Assembly (NCBI RefSeq): GCF_013201545.1
Contig: NZ_CP053746.1
Location: 2,879,001-2,943,000 of the forward strand
Direction of reading: 5' to 3'
Source: Pseudomonas graminis
Lineage (GTDB): Bacteria; Pseudomonadota; Gammaproteobacteria; Pseudomonadales; Pseudomonadaceae
DNA length: 64,000 nt
How positions within the stretch are numbered: position 1 is the stretch's first letter; every line of letters starts with the position of its first letter. The notes beneath the pieces are model-generated. The model worked only from the letters and a program-made list of their open reading frames with translations, was not told the origin of the DNA and made no database searches. Below, one piece after another: positions 17,712 through 27,832 of the stretch. A program made the position numbers and the translations under genes.

Positions 17712-18707
17712 ATGACCAAATGGCTACCCGCACTGCTGATGACTGTCAGCCTGCCGCTGCTCGCTGCGCAATCACCGTCTTACGGCCCACAGCTGGAAGG
17801 CTTTCAGTATCCGTTCCCGGCGCAGAATTTCACGTTTGAGTCCCAGGGCGCACCGGTGCAGATGGGTTACATGGACATCAAGCCGACCGGTACCGCCAAT
17901 GGTCGCAGCGTGGTGCTGCTGCACGGCAAGAACTTTTGCGGCGCCACGTGGGAAGGCACCATCAAGGCGTTGACGGGCGCGGGGTATCGGGTGGTCGCGC
18001 CGGATCAGATCGGCTTCTGTCGCTCCAGCAAACCGGCGGACTACAAATACTCCTTCGAACAGTTGGCGCAAAACACCAACGCGCTGCTGACCCAACTGGG
18101 CATCGATCACGTCACGGTGGTCGGGCATTCCATGGGAGGCATGCTGGCGACGCGCTTTGCGCTGATGTACCCCGACCAAGTGGACCAGTTGCTGCTGGTC
18201 AACCCTATCGGTCTGGAAGACTGGAAAGCCAAAGGCGTGCCGGATCGCAGCTTTGATGACTGGTACGCCCGGGAGTTGAAGACCAGTGCCGAGAGCATTC
18301 GCAAGTATCAGCAGTCGACCTACTACGCCAATGAATGGCGGCCCGAGTTCGATCATTGGGTCGACATGCAGGCCGGGATGTTCAACGGCAAAGGCAAAGA
18401 GGAGGTGGCGCGGGCGTCAGCGCAGACCTACGGGATGATCTTCAATCAGCCGGTGTTCTACGACTTCGAGAAACTGAAGATGCCCACCGTGCTGCTAATC
18501 GGGCAGAAGGACAACACCGCCATTGCCAAGGACGCGGCGCCCGAGGCGTTACGCAAGACACTGGGTAATTACCCGGAGCTGGGCAAGGCTGCGGCCAAGC
18601 GCATTCCTCAGGCGACGCTGGTGGAGTTTGCGGGATTGGGCCATGCGCCGCAGATTCAGGACCCGCAGCAGTTCAACAAGGTACTGCTGGAAAGCCTGCA
18701 GCGTTGA
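17712..18707 (+). CDS. Secreted/periplasmic alpha/beta hydrolase
   Basis: 331-aa hydrolase with a Sec signal peptide (MTKWLPALLMTVSLPLLAAQ). The oxyanion segment VVLLHGKNFCG precedes the nucleophile elbow GHSMGG with Ser140. A likely acid residue is in LLIGQKDNTA, and the catalytic His is in GLGHAPQIQDP. The fold is the alpha/beta-hydrolase group of esterases, lactonases and haloalkane-dehalogenase relatives; the substrate is unknown. It is monocistronic, with the converging GNAT gene starting 12 bp after its stop. Confidence 0.88.
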   Translation: MTKWLPALLMTVSLPLLAAQSPSYGPQLEGFQYPFPAQNFTFESQGAPVQMGYMDIKPTGTANGRSVVLLHGKNFCGATWEGTIKALTGAGYRVVAPDQIGFCRSSKPADYKYSFEQLAQNTNALLTQLGIDHVTVVGHSMGGMLATRFALMYPDQVDQLLLVNPIGLEDWKAKGVPDRSFDDWYARELKTSAESIRKYQQSTYYANEWRPEFDHWVDMQAGMFNGKGKEEVARASAQTYGMIFNQPVFYDFEKLKMPTVLLIGQKDNTAIAKDAAPEALRKTLGNYPELGKAAAKRIPQATLVEFAGLGHAPQIQDPQQFNKVLLESLQR

Positions 18708-18719
18708 TGCGAATTCGCT

Positions 18720-19172
18720 TCACCTGACCTTCAGCCGCATCCGTAACATCGGATGCGGCCGACCGAGCCCATCGACCTCCGCCCGTCCCACCACCTCAAA
18801 CCCCTGTCGTTCATAAAAGCCCAGCGCCTGGGCATTCTGTTCGTTCACGTCCAGCTCGGTGATGTGGAAGTGCTCGATCGCATAGTCCAGCAGTTGCTTG
18901 CCCAGTCCCATGCCGCGGTGATCGGGGGCGATGAACAGCATTTCGAGCTTGCCTGGCGTGGTGCCGGCAAAACCGGTGATGTGCAGGTGGGAGTCGCGGG
19001 TGCAGAACAGGTTCACGGCGCCCAGGTACTGGGTTTCCAGCAGGTGCCGGAGCAGCGTGATGTAGTTCTCGGCCAGAAAGTCATGGGTCGCGCGCACGGA
19101 GGCTTCCCAGACCCGGGTGAGTTCGGCGAAGTCGTGCTGCCTGGGCAGATAAATGACCGATGGGTGAGTCAC
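18720..19172 (-). CDS. GNAT-family N-acetyltransferase
   Basis: 150-aa acetyltransferase. The acetyl-CoA pyrophosphate loop is visible in MLFIAPDHRGMGLGKQLLDY (R/Q-x-x-G-x-G/A form), with the preceding strand GFAGTTPGKLE and the late NEQNAQALGFYERQGFEVVG, which is the typical GNAT C-terminal motif. The substrate (small molecule or peptide) cannot be predicted. Confidence 0.88.
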   Translation of the reverse strand: MTHPSVIYLPRQHDFAELTRVWEASVRATHDFLAENYITLLRHLLETQYLGAVNLFCTRDSHLHITGFAGTTPGKLEMLFIAPDHRGMGLGKQLLDYAIEHFHITELDVNEQNAQALGFYERQGFEVVGRAEVDGLGRPHPMLRMRLKVR

Positions 19173-19221
19173 GTTGCCGCTGCTCCCTGGGTAGTGATCC
19201 TGATGTGGGGACGATAGCCAG

Positions 19222-19260
19222 AAAAAACAAACCCCGCCGTCTTACGGGCGGGGCTGTTTG
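19222..19260 (-). terminator. Rho-independent terminator of rimO
   Basis: CCCCGCC/GGGCGGGG stem with flanking CAAAC/GTTTG pairing. On the minus strand it ends in TTTGTTTTTTC, about 35 bp after the rimO stop. Confidence 0.85.
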
Positions 19261-19293
19261 AAGCGGAACGGTGTTGGAACCGGCGCTTGAGCG

Positions 19294-20631
19294 TTAGATC
19301 GGCTCAGCCCACAGGTCGTACTCATCGGCATCCACCACGCGGCACATGACCTTGTCGCCCGGTTTGAAATCACGGTCGCTTTCGACGAAGACGTTGCCGT
19401 CGATTTCCGGCGCATCGAAGAACGAACGGCCGACGAAGCCCTGCTCGTCCACTTCGTCGATCAGCACTTCGATTTCCTTGCCGATTTTCATCTGCAGGCG
19501 TGCGGCACTGATGGCTTGCTGGTGCGCCATGAAGCGGTCCCAGCGATCCTGCTTGATGTCGTCCGGAACGATCGGCGCATCCAGCAGGTTCGCCGGCGCA
19601 CCTTCGACAGGGGAGTACTGGAAGCAGCCGACGCGATCGAGCTGTGCTTCAGTCAGCCAGTCCAGCAGGTACTGGAAGTCTTCTTCGGTCTCACCCGGGA
19701 AGCCGACGATGAAGGTCGAACGGATGATCAGGTCCGGGCACTGTTCGCGCCAGTTCTTGATGCGCGCCAGGGTCTTGTCTTCGAAGGCCGGGCGTTTCAT
19801 CAGCTTGAGAATCTTCGGGCTGGCGTGCTGGAACGGGATGTCCAGGTACGGCAGGATCTTGCCCGCCGCCATCAACGGAATGATCTCGTCGACGTGCGGG
19901 TACGGGTAAACGTAGTGCAGGCGTACCCACACACCCAACGAGCTCAGGGCCTGGCACAGCTCGGTCATGCGCGTGCGGACCGGCTGGCCGTTCCAGAAAC
20001 CGGTGCGGTACTTGATGTCGACGCCGTAGGCGCTGGTGTCCTGGGAGATCACCAGCAGCTCTTTCACACCGGCTTTGACCAGACGCTGGGCTTCGTCGAG
20101 CACATCGCCAATCGGGCGGCTGACCAGCTTGCCGCGCATGGACGGGATGATGCAGAAGCTGCAGCTGTGATTGCAGCCTTCGGAAATCTTCAGGTACGCG
20201 TAATGACGCGGGGTCAGCTTGACCCCTTGCGGCGGCACCAGATCGATCAGCGGGTTGTGATCGAGCTTCGGCGGGGCGGCGTCGTGGACGGCATTGACCA
20301 CTTGCTCGTATTGCTGCGGACCGGTGACGGCCAGCACGCTCGGATGGACATTGCGGATCACGCTTTCGTCCACGCCCATGCAGCCGGTGACGATCACTTT
20401 GCCGTTCTCGGCCAGCGCCTCGCCAATGGTCTCGAGGGATTCAGCCTTGGCGCTGTCGATGAAACCGCAGGTGTTGACCACGACCACGTCAGCGTCCTGG
20501 TAGGTCGGAACGACCTGATAGCCTTCCATGCGCAGCTGGGTCAGGATGCGTTCGGAATCGACCAGGGCCTTCGGGCAACCGAGGCTGACAAAGCCGACCT
20601 TGGGGGCGGCAGACGTGGTGACGGTGGACAT
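19294..20631 (-). CDS. rimO: Ribosomal protein S12 methylthiotransferase RimO
   Basis: Radical-SAM enzyme (445 aa) that adds a methylthio group to Asp89 of ribosomal protein S12. The N-terminal MTTase domain carries the auxiliary-cluster cysteines ([31 protein letters not shown]). The radical-SAM CxxxCxxC motif is CNHSCSFC followed by [14 protein letters not shown]-terminal TRAM domain ([18 protein letters not shown]) completes it. The domain order, length and the S12-type motif GKLVSRP separate it from MiaB. Confidence 0.96.
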   Translation of the reverse strand: MSTVTTSAAPKVGFVSLGCPKALVDSERILTQLRMEGYQVVPTYQDADVVVVNTCGFIDSAKAESLETIGEALAENGKVIVTGCMGVDESVIRNVHPSVLAVTGPQQYEQVVNAVHDAAPPKLDHNPLIDLVPPQGVKLTPRHYAYLKISEGCNHSCSFCIIPSMRGKLVSRPIGDVLDEAQRLVKAGVKELLVISQDTSAYGVDIKYRTGFWNGQPVRTRMTELCQALSSLGVWVRLHYVYPYPHVDEIIPLMAAGKILPYLDIPFQHASPKILKLMKRPAFEDKTLARIKNWREQCPDLIIRSTFIVGFPGETEEDFQYLLDWLTEAQLDRVGCFQYSPVEGAPANLLDAPIVPDDIKQDRWDRFMAHQQAISAARLQMKIGKEIEVLIDEVDEQGFVGRSFFDAPEIDGNVFVESDRDFKPGDKVMCRVVDADEYDLWAEPI

Positions 20632-20794
20632 TGACTAACCTCGGCGTAGGATGCCCGGCATTTGGCCGAGCCACTGACTGGGCGCTTGGGGCGCCTCTGA
20701 TCAAAAAGTGCGCAATTCTAGCGGCGCATCAAACGATTGACCAGTGTTATACAGAGAATTACGACGAGTGCTGCGCTATGCTTCGCGGCGCTAC

Positions 20795-20819
20795 GCCCGG
20801 CACCCCAAGGGAGCCGGGC
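20795..20819 (+). promoter_or_regulatory. Hairpin in the kup 5' region
   Basis: Perfect 7-bp GC stem GCCCGGC/GCCGGGC (20795-20801 with 20813-20819) about 80 bp before the kup start, in the gap between divergent rimO and kup. Its role as leader structure, or as the remnant of a repeat, is not known. Confidence 0.35.
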
Positions 20820-20901
20820 ACATCGGAATTTACCGGTGCGGCGTGGGTCAATCCGACAACGCCGGATCGCGGTGCTCGAGTCATGGTTTCAGGAGTGGTA
20901 A

Positions 20902-22800
20902 ATGGGTCACGCAACGAGTCAGGCAGAGGTCGGGCATTCTTCGGCGAAACCGTTGAGTCTGCTGGTGGGCGCGGTGGGTGTAGCCTATGGCGACATCGGT
21001 ACCAGCCCGCTTTACACCATTAAAGAGGTATTTGTCGGCGGCTATGGCGTGCAAGCCGGCCACGATGCCGTGCTGGGCATTCTGTCACTGATCTTCTGGT
21101 CACTGATCTGGGTGGTCTCCTTCAAATACATGGCCTTGGTGATGCGCGCCGACAACGACGGCGAAGGCGGCATCATGGCGCTGACGGCGTTGGCGCGGCG
21201 GGCATCGGCAAAATACCCGAAGCTGCAGGCGAGCATGATCGTCTTCGGCCTGTTCGGCGCGGCGCTGTTTTACGGCGACAGCATGATTACCCCGGCAATT
21301 TCGGTGCTGTCCGCGGTCGAGGGCATGGAGCTGGCCTTTGACGGACTGGAGCACTGGGTGGTGCCGATCGCGTTGGTCGTGCTGGTAGCGCTGTTTTTGA
21401 TTCAGCGTCACGGCACTGCGCGGATCGGCGTGATGTTCGGCCCGATCATGGTGCTGTGGTTCGTGACCCTCGGGGTACTCGGCGTTCACGGCATCCTCCA
21501 GCAGCCGGAAGTGCTGCACGCGGTCAATCCGGTGTGGGCGGTTCGCTTCTTTATTGATCATCCCGGCATTGGCGTTTCGGTCCTGGGCGCTGTGGTGCTC
21601 GCACTGACCGGTGCCGAGGCGCTCTACGCGGACATGGGGCACTTCGGTCGCAAGCCGATCTCCCGCGCGTGGTTCGCACTGGTCTTGCCGGCGCTGGTGC
21701 TGAACTACTTTGGTCAGGGCGCCCTGGTGATTCAGGACCCTGAAGCGGTGCGCAACCCGTTCTACCTGCTGGCGCCGAGCTGGGCCTTGTTGCCTTTGAT
21801 CGCCCTGTCGACGCTGGCAACCATTATTGCTTCCCAGGCCGTGATTTCCGGGGCGTTCTCGATGACGCTGCAGGCGATTCAGCTCGGCTACATCCCGCGC
21901 ATGTACATCCAGCACACGTCGAGCGACGCCCAAGGGCAGATCTACATCGGTGCGGTGAACTGGGCGCTGATGGTGGGAGTAATCCTACTGGTGCTGGGCT
22001 TCGAATCCTCCGGCGCGCTGGCCTCCGCCTACGGCGTGGCGGTGACCGGTACGATGCTTTGCACGACGATTCTGGTGGCGTCGGTCATGCTGCTGGCCTG
22101 GAAATGGCCGCCGCTGATCGCGGTGCCGATTTTGGTCGGATGTCTGTTCGTTGATGGCCTGTTCTTCGCGGCTAACGTGCCAAAAGTCATTCAGGGCGGG
22201 GCGTTCCCGTTCCTGGCCGGGATCGCGCTGTTCATCCTGATGACCACCTGGAAGCGCGGCAAACAGCTGCTGGTGGACCGCATCGACGAAGGCGGTCTGC
22301 CGCTGCCCATTTTCATCAGCAGCATTCGCGTGCAGCCGCCCCATCGCGTTCAGGGCACGGCAGTGTTTCTCACGGCGCGTGCGGACGCCGTCCCCCATGC
22401 GTTGTTGCATAACCTGCTGCACAACCAGGTGCTGCATGAGCAGGTAGTGTTGCTGACCGTTGTGTACGAAGACACCCCGCGGGTGCCCGCTGCGCAGCGT
22501 TTCGAGGTCGAGGTGTTTGGCGAGGGCTTCTATCGGGTGATCCTGCATTTCGGTTTCATCGACGAGCCGGACGTGCCGGCGGCGCTGAGCCTGTGTCACT
22601 TGTCGGAACTGGATTTCAGTCCGATGCGCACGACCTATTTCCTCAGCCGCGAAACCGTGGTCTCCTCGAAACTGGTGGGCATGGCCCGCTGGCGCGAGGG
22701 TCTGTTCTCGTTCATGTTGAAGAACGCCAACGGCAATTTGCGTTTCTTCAAGCTGCCGTTCAACCGCGTGATCGAACTGGGTACGCAGGTGGAGATGTAA
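20902..22800 (+). CDS. kup: Low-affinity potassium uptake protein Kup
   Basis: Inner-membrane K+:H+ symporter of the KUP/HAK/KT family, 632 aa. The N-terminal family signature [19 protein letters not shown] lies in the first helix, followed by about eleven more hydrophobic helices to residue 450. A cytoplasmic C-terminal domain of about 180 residues ends in the conserved FYLSRET-like segment ([10 protein letters not shown]) and [18 protein letters not shown]. The start ATG has CAGGAG upstream. It is divergent from rimO. Confidence 0.96.
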   Translation: MGHATSQAEVGHSSAKPLSLLVGAVGVAYGDIGTSPLYTIKEVFVGGYGVQAGHDAVLGILSLIFWSLIWVVSFKYMALVMRADNDGEGGIMALTALARRASAKYPKLQASMIVFGLFGAALFYGDSMITPAISVLSAVEGMELAFDGLEHWVVPIALVVLVALFLIQRHGTARIGVMFGPIMVLWFVTLGVLGVHGILQQPEVLHAVNPVWAVRFFIDHPGIGVSVLGAVVLALTGAEALYADMGHFGRKPISRAWFALVLPALVLNYFGQGALVIQDPEAVRNPFYLLAPSWALLPLIALSTLATIIASQAVISGAFSMTLQAIQLGYIPRMYIQHTSSDAQGQIYIGAVNWALMVGVILLVLGFESSGALASAYGVAVTGTMLCTTILVASVMLLAWKWPPLIAVPILVGCLFVDGLFFAANVPKVIQGGAFPFLAGIALFILMTTWKRGKQLLVDRIDEGGLPLPIFISSIRVQPPHRVQGTAVFLTARADAVPHALLHNLLHNQVLHEQVVLLTVVYEDTPRVPAAQRFEVEVFGEGFYRVILHFGFIDEPDVPAALSLCHLSELDFSPMRTTYFLSRETVVSSKLVGMARWREGLFSFMLKNANGNLRFFKLPFNRVIELGTQVEM

Positions 22801-22813
22801 GCAACTCCGGCTT

Positions 22814-22911
22814 TTGTGGGACCGCCTTTAGCCGGGAAGGCGTTTGGTGCCGCGCTGCAGGATTGATGGTGTATGCACCGGCCTCTTCCCGGCTAAAGCC
22901 GGTCCTACGGG
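22814..22911. repeat. REPIN (paired inverted REP elements), copy 1
   Basis: Two REP palindromes in opposite orientation: GACCGCCTTTAGCCGGGAAG near 22820-22839, and its inverse CTTCCCGGCTAAAGCCGGTC near 22884-22903, separated by about 45 bp. The core (GGCTTTAGCCGGGAAG with flanking GTGGGACC) is the typical Pseudomonas REP found in hundreds of extragenic copies. Confidence 0.85.
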
Positions 22912-22948
22912 AAGTGCGTGCATCCAATAGGATTGGCGCAACCGGCCA

Positions 22949-23046
22949 TTGTAGGGCCGGCTTTAGCCGGGAAGGCGCCAGGCGGTACGACGCGAGATTG
23001 ATGGCGTACATACAGGCCTCTTCCCGGCTGAAGCCGGTCCCACAAG
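22949..23046. repeat. REPIN (paired inverted REP elements), copy 2
   Basis: A second inverted pair: GGCCGGCTTTAGCCGGGAAG near 22955-22974 and CTTCCCGGCTGAAGCCGGTC near 23019-23038. Its internal segment (GATTGATGG near 22996) recalls the loop of copy 1 (GATTGATGG near 22861), so both copies share arms and inner sequence, as expected for mobile REPIN units. Confidence 0.85.
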
Positions 23047-23094
23047 GATGGCGCGTATTCCAGGTGGTACCCGGCTTGGGCAGACCCCGAAAAC

Positions 23095-23134
23095 AAAAAA
23101 ATCCCCGCAATCGCAAGAGAGCGGGGATTTTTTT
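23095..23134. terminator. Bidirectional terminator downstream of acvB-like gene
   Basis: Stem ATCCCCGC/GCGGGGAT with a 12-base loop, seven A before and seven T after. It serves the minus-strand gene ending at 23147 and the plus-strand kup side. Confidence 0.88.
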
Positions 23135-23146
23135 ATGGGTGGGGGA

Positions 23147-24439
23147 TTACTCGGCGGCGGGCTCTTTGCCCTTCCACTTGTCGATCACCGCGCTCAAGCG
23201 CTTGGCCAGGGCAGGGTAGTCTTCGTCGAAGTGATGGCCGCCGGGCAGTTGCATCTTCTCGCCAGGCGCGGTGGCTTCGGTGCAGCCGCTTTCATCTTTC
23301 TCTTCGATGCCGTAGACGCACAGCACCTTGTCGCCGGGCAGCTTGGCCATTTCAGGCCCTGTCGCCGCTTCTTTACCGGCAGCGCCCAGCCAGCCTTCGA
23401 CGGCAATCTCGAAGCTGCCGGTGCGGGCGAACGCCAACAGGATAATCCCGTCGACTCGCGCCTTGTCTTCTTCGGGCAGGCGGTTGTAGATAGCGGGCAG
23501 CACGTCGGCACCGAAGGAATAGCCAGCCAGCACAAAGTGCTTGGCACCCCATTTCTGCCGGTAATGGGCCATCAGCTCAGTCAGGTCAGCGGCGGTTTGT
23601 TCAGGCGATTTGTGCTCCCAGTAGTAACGCAGGGTGTCGATGCCAACCACCGGGTAGCCGCCCATTTTCGCCATGTCGCCCGCCACGTCCTTGTCCAGGT
23701 CGCGCCAGCCACCGTCGCCGGAGAGGAACAGCGTCACCGTGTCAGAGGGCTGCGAAGACGGCACCTCAACCACAGGTATGTTCAGGCCGCCGTTGTCGTC
23801 ACCCCCAATCAGGCGGCGGCGCACTTCGTTGTTCAGCACCTGCGGGTACTTGATGTCGTAGTCGCTGATGCTCGTTTCGGTGTTGGGTGCGTCCCGTACC
23901 AGCGTGGCGCTCTCGTCGTCGGGGCCATCGTTCCAGGCGACCGTCCATTTGCCGTGGGCAGCGGCTTTCGGCACAGGATCGGTACAGCCCGGCTGATCGC
24001 GGACGAAGCCGACCGAGATGGCCCGGGCGTTATCGTTGCTTTGGCCGGCCAGCCAGCGCCAAGCCAGGGAAGCGCCTGATCCGACCCCTGCGACCAGATC
24101 CGGTGCGCCGTCGAGCTTTTGCAGTGCCGCATTGAAAGTCTTCGCCTGAAGCTGGCAGTCGTCCTTGGGCAGCGTCACTTGAATGACCCGGGCCGAAGCG
24201 TCGTAGCTCAAGGCGAGCAGTTGTTTCTCGGTCAGCGATTCTTCGGTGGTAACGGCCAGCGCGACCTGGGTTTTCACTTTGGTCGAGGGCACTACGCGGA
24301 TCAGCGCAGAGCCGTCATCCAGCGTGATGTGTTCCAGAGTAGGTTGCGCGGCGGGGCGGTTCCACAGCCAGAATCCCCCTGCCACCACCAGCAGGATTAC
24401 CAGGGCTGCGAGCAAAAGGCGCCAGTAGCGTCGAATCAT
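23147..24439 (-). CDS. AcvB/VirJ-family aminoacyl-phosphatidylglycerol hydrolase
   Basis: 430-aa protein anchored by one N-terminal transmembrane helix (WRLLLAALVILLVVAGGFWLW), with a periplasmic alpha/beta-hydrolase fold. The VirJ domain (about residues 220-425) has LFLSGDGGWRDLD as oxyanion strand, the nucleophile elbow AGYSFGAD, and a C-terminal GGHHFDED catalytic His. The family includes Agrobacterium AcvB/VirJ and P. aeruginosa PA0919, a hydrolase that removes alanine from alanyl-phosphatidylglycerol. The start overlaps the stop of mprF by one base (24439), so the lipid is made and unmade from one operon. Confidence 0.88.
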   Translation of the reverse strand: MIRRYWRLLLAALVILLVVAGGFWLWNRPAAQPTLEHITLDDGSALIRVVPSTKVKTQVALAVTTEESLTEKQLLALSYDASARVIQVTLPKDDCQLQAKTFNAALQKLDGAPDLVAGVGSGASLAWRWLAGQSNDNARAISVGFVRDQPGCTDPVPKAAAHGKWTVAWNDGPDDESATLVRDAPNTETSISDYDIKYPQVLNNEVRRRLIGGDDNGGLNIPVVEVPSSQPSDTVTLFLSGDGGWRDLDKDVAGDMAKMGGYPVVGIDTLRYYWEHKSPEQTAADLTELMAHYRQKWGAKHFVLAGYSFGADVLPAIYNRLPEEDKARVDGIILLAFARTGSFEIAVEGWLGAAGKEAATGPEMAKLPGDKVLCVYGIEEKDESGCTEATAPGEKMQLPGGHHFDEDYPALAKRLSAVIDKWKGKEPAAE

Positions 24440-27084
24440 CAGCGTTTCACCAATCCAGTCAGGCCGCCCGCGATGAGGGCGGCGGTATCTGCCAGTGCCA
24501 CCAGCGGATCAAGTCCTGCGGGCACGGCCATATAACGAGGTTCCCAGTCAGGCTGGAATTTGTCTTTGAAACGGCGCAGGCCCTGGAAGTTGTAGAGCTG
24601 CTCGCCGCGACTGAACACCATCGAACCCAAACGCTGGGTCAGGGGTGCGCCCCGTCGTGGTTGCAACCCGGACAACGGCACCATGCCGAGGCTGAAGCGG
24701 GCGTAACCTTCTTTTTTGTAATGCAGGATCAGCCCGACCATCATGAACTCCATGGTCAGCTTTGGCGCTTCCGGGTGCGAGCGCATGAGGTCCAGGCTCG
24801 CCAGATCGTTGCGCGAGGTCTCCAGCAGATTGGAGAACGCGACCGGTTTGCCCTGGAAGTGGACGATGGCGATGCGGAAATGCTTGAGGTAATCCAGGCT
24901 GAAGCGGCCCAGCGAGAAGCCCTTCTCGCGCACGTTCTTGCCCAACAGCCACGCATCGGAAATCACTTTCAGCTCTTCCATGGGCGCCTGGCCCACTTCG
25001 TAGATTTCCAGCGAAAGGCCGTCGCGCCCGCCCCGATTCCAGGTGTAGCGCAGGTCTTTCATTTCCTTGCCCTTGGCTTCGATGTCGAACTTGTGCAGAT
25101 CGACCCTGGCTTCTTCGCCCAGCTTGATCGCGGTCAGGCCGATATCCATATAGAACGGCAGGTTCTCGGCACGTACCTGATAGAACACGGGGCGGGCATG
25201 GTGAACGTCGCACAGATCGCGGAACTGCCAGATCAGCTCGGCCCGTTGCTGGGTCGGGCCGATCGGATCGTACAGCGCAACAAGACTGCGGCCGCGATGG
25301 GCGTACATCAGAAAAGCGTTGCCGTCCGGGTGCATCAGCACGGCTTTGTCGCCGGTCAGCACCAGGCCGCCATCGGGCTGGCTGGACGCTTTGATGATCT
25401 CCGCCGCTTTGGCCAGCTGCGCTTCGTCCGGCAGGTTGATCACAGGGCGTGCGGTGCGCAGCAGCCAGGTCAGCGAGACGATCAGCAGCAGCACCGCGCT
25501 GCCCAGCGCCGAACGCAGGCCGCGAGGGGCATCGGCGTCCAGCGTGAACTGCCACCACAACTGATGGCTGTACGGCACGTCCTGATAGGCGAACAGCAGC
25601 AGCCAGATCGAAGCGCCCAGTACGCAGACACTGGCGACCAGATAAAGCGGCGAAAACGGCAGTTCCAGCAAGCGGCTCGGCCGGTAGAACGAGCGACGGA
25701 AAATCGCCAGCAGGCACGCGGTCAGCAGCAGCAGGCTTGCTTCCTCCCAGTCGAAACCCTTGAGGATCGACAGAATGGAGCCCACAAACAACAGGATGGT
25801 GGTGAGCATCCACGCCGCCGAAAGACGACGACGCAGACCCTGTGCGAGCAACAGGCAAAGCACGCCAATCAGGCTGGCGCCGAAGTGCGAAGCGTCGATC
25901 AGTCGATGGGGAATGAGAAATCCGAGGCTCTCCAGACGGGTGTCGATCTCGGGAGTCGAGCCAGAAAACAGCAACACCACGCCAGAGAGAAACACCAGCA
26001 GCGCCAGAATCGGGGCGCCAAGCCCGGAAGCAACGCGCATGGCCTGCTGCGCGAACAACAGGCGCTTGGCCTCGCTGTAAAGCAGAACCAGACAGGCGAT
26101 GAGCAGCGGCATCACCACATAGATCAGCCGGTACAGCAGGAGTGCGGCGGCCAACGGTGCGGCGCCCAGTTCATCGGCAAAGGCGGCGAGCAGAATGGCT
26201 TCAAAGACGCCGACGCCACCGGGCACGTGGCTGAGAACGCCGGCGGCCAGGGCCAGCAGGTAAACCAGCAGGAACGCGCCGAAGGGCGGGGCAGAAGGCA
26301 GCAATAGATAAAGGACTGCGGCAGCGGCGGCGACGTCCAGCGCGGTGATCGCCAGCTGCATCAGGGTCAGCCGTACGCCCGGCAGACGCAGGGTGCGGCG
26401 TCCGGCGCGGACCAGCAAATTATGCGGGATTGTCTGTTCCGGCAAGCGTCGGCGATAGATCGCGTAACCCAGGATTACGCTGATCGCCAGCACCGCAACC
26501 GCTGCGGTTGCCAATACCGGCACCGACACATGCAGCGCCAGCGAAGCGGAGGGCAGGTCACTCAAGGTTGCGAGTGCAGCCAGTGGAGGAAGTGCGCAAC
26601 CCAATGACAGGCTGGCAAAGAGCGTCATGTGGGCAACTTCGCCCGCACCCAGTCCCAATCGCGAGTAGAGACGGTAGCGAACCGAGCCGCCGGACAGCAT
26701 CGACAGGCCTACTGCGTTACCGATGGCGAACGCGCAAAACCCGCCCATAATCAGCGACTTCGGCGGCAGATCGACATTGGCGTAGCGACTGGCGGACCAC
26801 TCGTAGCCCAGCAGAATCACGAAACCGATGGCTGTCGCGAGCACCGCGCCAGCCAGAGAAGGCACAGGCACACTGAGCAGCGAGTCCTGAAGCGCGTAGA
26901 TGTCCAGCTCGGTCAGCATGTGCCGGCAGGCGATCAGGGCAACGGCAAACAGAAGGATCGTGACGCCCAAGCCGATGGGTTGACGATACTTGCTCACCAG
27001 TTCGCGTAGACGCAGTCGTTTTGGGGGAGTCGGAGGATTCTCCGTCACTGCTTCATTTGTGTCGGACGGGTTGGCGCGCATCAA
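24439..27084 (-). CDS. mprF: MprF-type aminoacyl-phosphatidylglycerol synthase/flippase
   Basis: Bifunctional inner-membrane protein of 881 aa that transfers an amino acid from charged tRNA to phosphatidylglycerol and flips the product, reducing the negative surface charge and raising resistance to cationic peptides. About fourteen hydrophobic helices occupy residues 30-560. The C-terminal soluble synthase domain (DUF2156, about 560-870) contains QVRAENLPFYMDIGL, RYTWNRGGRDGL, and EFMMVGLILHYKKEGYARFSLGMVPLSGL. In P. aeruginosa the orthologue (PA0920) makes alanyl-PG; which amino acid is used here cannot be read from sequence alone. It is co-transcribed with the downstream hydrolase. Confidence 0.93.
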   Translation of the reverse strand: MMRANPSDTNEAVTENPPTPPKRLRLRELVSKYRQPIGLGVTILLFAVALIACRHMLTELDIYALQDSLLSVPVPSLAGAVLATAIGFVILLGYEWSASRYANVDLPPKSLIMGGFCAFAIGNAVGLSMLSGGSVRYRLYSRLGLGAGEVAHMTLFASLSLGCALPPLAALATLSDLPSASLALHVSVPVLATAAVAVLAISVILGYAIYRRRLPEQTIPHNLLVRAGRRTLRLPGVRLTLMQLAITALDVAAAAAVLYLLLPSAPPFGAFLLVYLLALAAGVLSHVPGGVGVFEAILLAAFADELGAAPLAAALLLYRLIYVVMPLLIACLVLLYSEAKRLLFAQQAMRVASGLGAPILALLVFLSGVVLLFSGSTPEIDTRLESLGFLIPHRLIDASHFGASLIGVLCLLLAQGLRRRLSAAWMLTTILLFVGSILSILKGFDWEEASLLLLTACLLAIFRRSFYRPSRLLELPFSPLYLVASVCVLGASIWLLLFAYQDVPYSHQLWWQFTLDADAPRGLRSALGSAVLLLIVSLTWLLRTARPVINLPDEAQLAKAAEIIKASSQPDGGLVLTGDKAVLMHPDGNAFLMYAHRGRSLVALYDPIGPTQQRAELIWQFRDLCDVHHARPVFYQVRAENLPFYMDIGLTAIKLGEEARVDLHKFDIEAKGKEMKDLRYTWNRGGRDGLSLEIYEVGQAPMEELKVISDAWLLGKNVREKGFSLGRFSLDYLKHFRIAIVHFQGKPVAFSNLLETSRNDLASLDLMRSHPEAPKLTMEFMMVGLILHYKKEGYARFSLGMVPLSGLQPRRGAPLTQRLGSMVFSRGEQLYNFQGLRRFKDKFQPDWEPRYMAVPAGLDPLVALADTAALIAGGLTGLVKR

Positions 27085-27371
27085 TCACTCCTTGGATCGT
27101 GCGCGACAGGATGGAGGTATACAGCCAAGTTACCAATCCCTACGCAAAAAATAATTCAGGATGTTAGCGCTTCAACGTCTAACGGGCGAATACCACGGAT
27201 ACGTATCGGTGGCCGTTCAGTCTAGGTTCAGTCGCTGGCCAGCGTATCGGCAGGGGAGATCAAAACTATCGCCCGGCAACATACAGTAACAAGACCTCTC
27301 GGATGAACGCACCCCGGTAGTGGGGATGTGACAAGGATTCCGGCTCGCTGTTCGTGAACTTTCAGCGAGGC
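27085..27371. other. Intergenic stretch upstream of mprF
   Basis: Between the mprF start and the tRNA terminator. It must hold the mprF promoter, but I see no clear sigma70 box, operator or coding frame. A weak imperfect repeat (GTTAGCGCTTCAACGTCTAAC near 27161) is the only structure. Confidence 0.5.
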
Positions 27372-27405
27372 AAAAAAAAGGCCACTCTTTCGAGTAGCCT
27401 TTTTA
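27372..27405 (-). terminator. Terminator of first tRNA-fMet gene
   Basis: AAAAGGC-ACTC/GAGT-GCCTTTTT hairpin with a TTTC loop directly after the minus-strand tRNA; identical in core to the second copy's terminator at 27718-27749. Confidence 0.88.
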
Positions 27406-27410
27406 GATGT

Positions 27411-27487
<77 letters not shown>

Positions 27488-27717
27488 TCTGTGTGGCGGC
27501 ATTCTACAGTCGAACGACAAAGTGTCAACCTTTAATGCCAGAGATCGAAAAAATAACCGAATCGGCGGCGTCAGTAGGCCTAAGTGGCGGTTGGACAAGG
27601 CTTTTATCGCAATCCGCGCCTAAAGACAGGTGGGCATCATCCGCGGGCCTTGTTTCATTTATATGAAGGGGGAGAGGGAGATAGCGAAGGGAGCAGGCTC
27701 GCTCAAATGACGCCCAC

Positions 27718-27749
27718 AAAAAAGGCCACTCTTTCGAGTAGCCTTTTTT
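27718..27749 (-). terminator. Terminator of second tRNA-fMet gene
   Basis: Same AAAAGGC-ACTC/GAGT-GCCTTTT hairpin as at 27372-27405, with six T on the minus strand. Confidence 0.88.
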
Positions 27750-27755
27750 GATGTT

Positions 27756-27832
<77 letters not shown>

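Noticed and set aside
19516..20634. 372-codon plus-strand open frame
   Set aside because: Antisense shadow of rimO.
24661..26307. 548-codon plus-strand open frame
   Set aside because: Antisense shadow of mprF; composition dominated by Gln/Arg/His as in GC-rich reverse frames.
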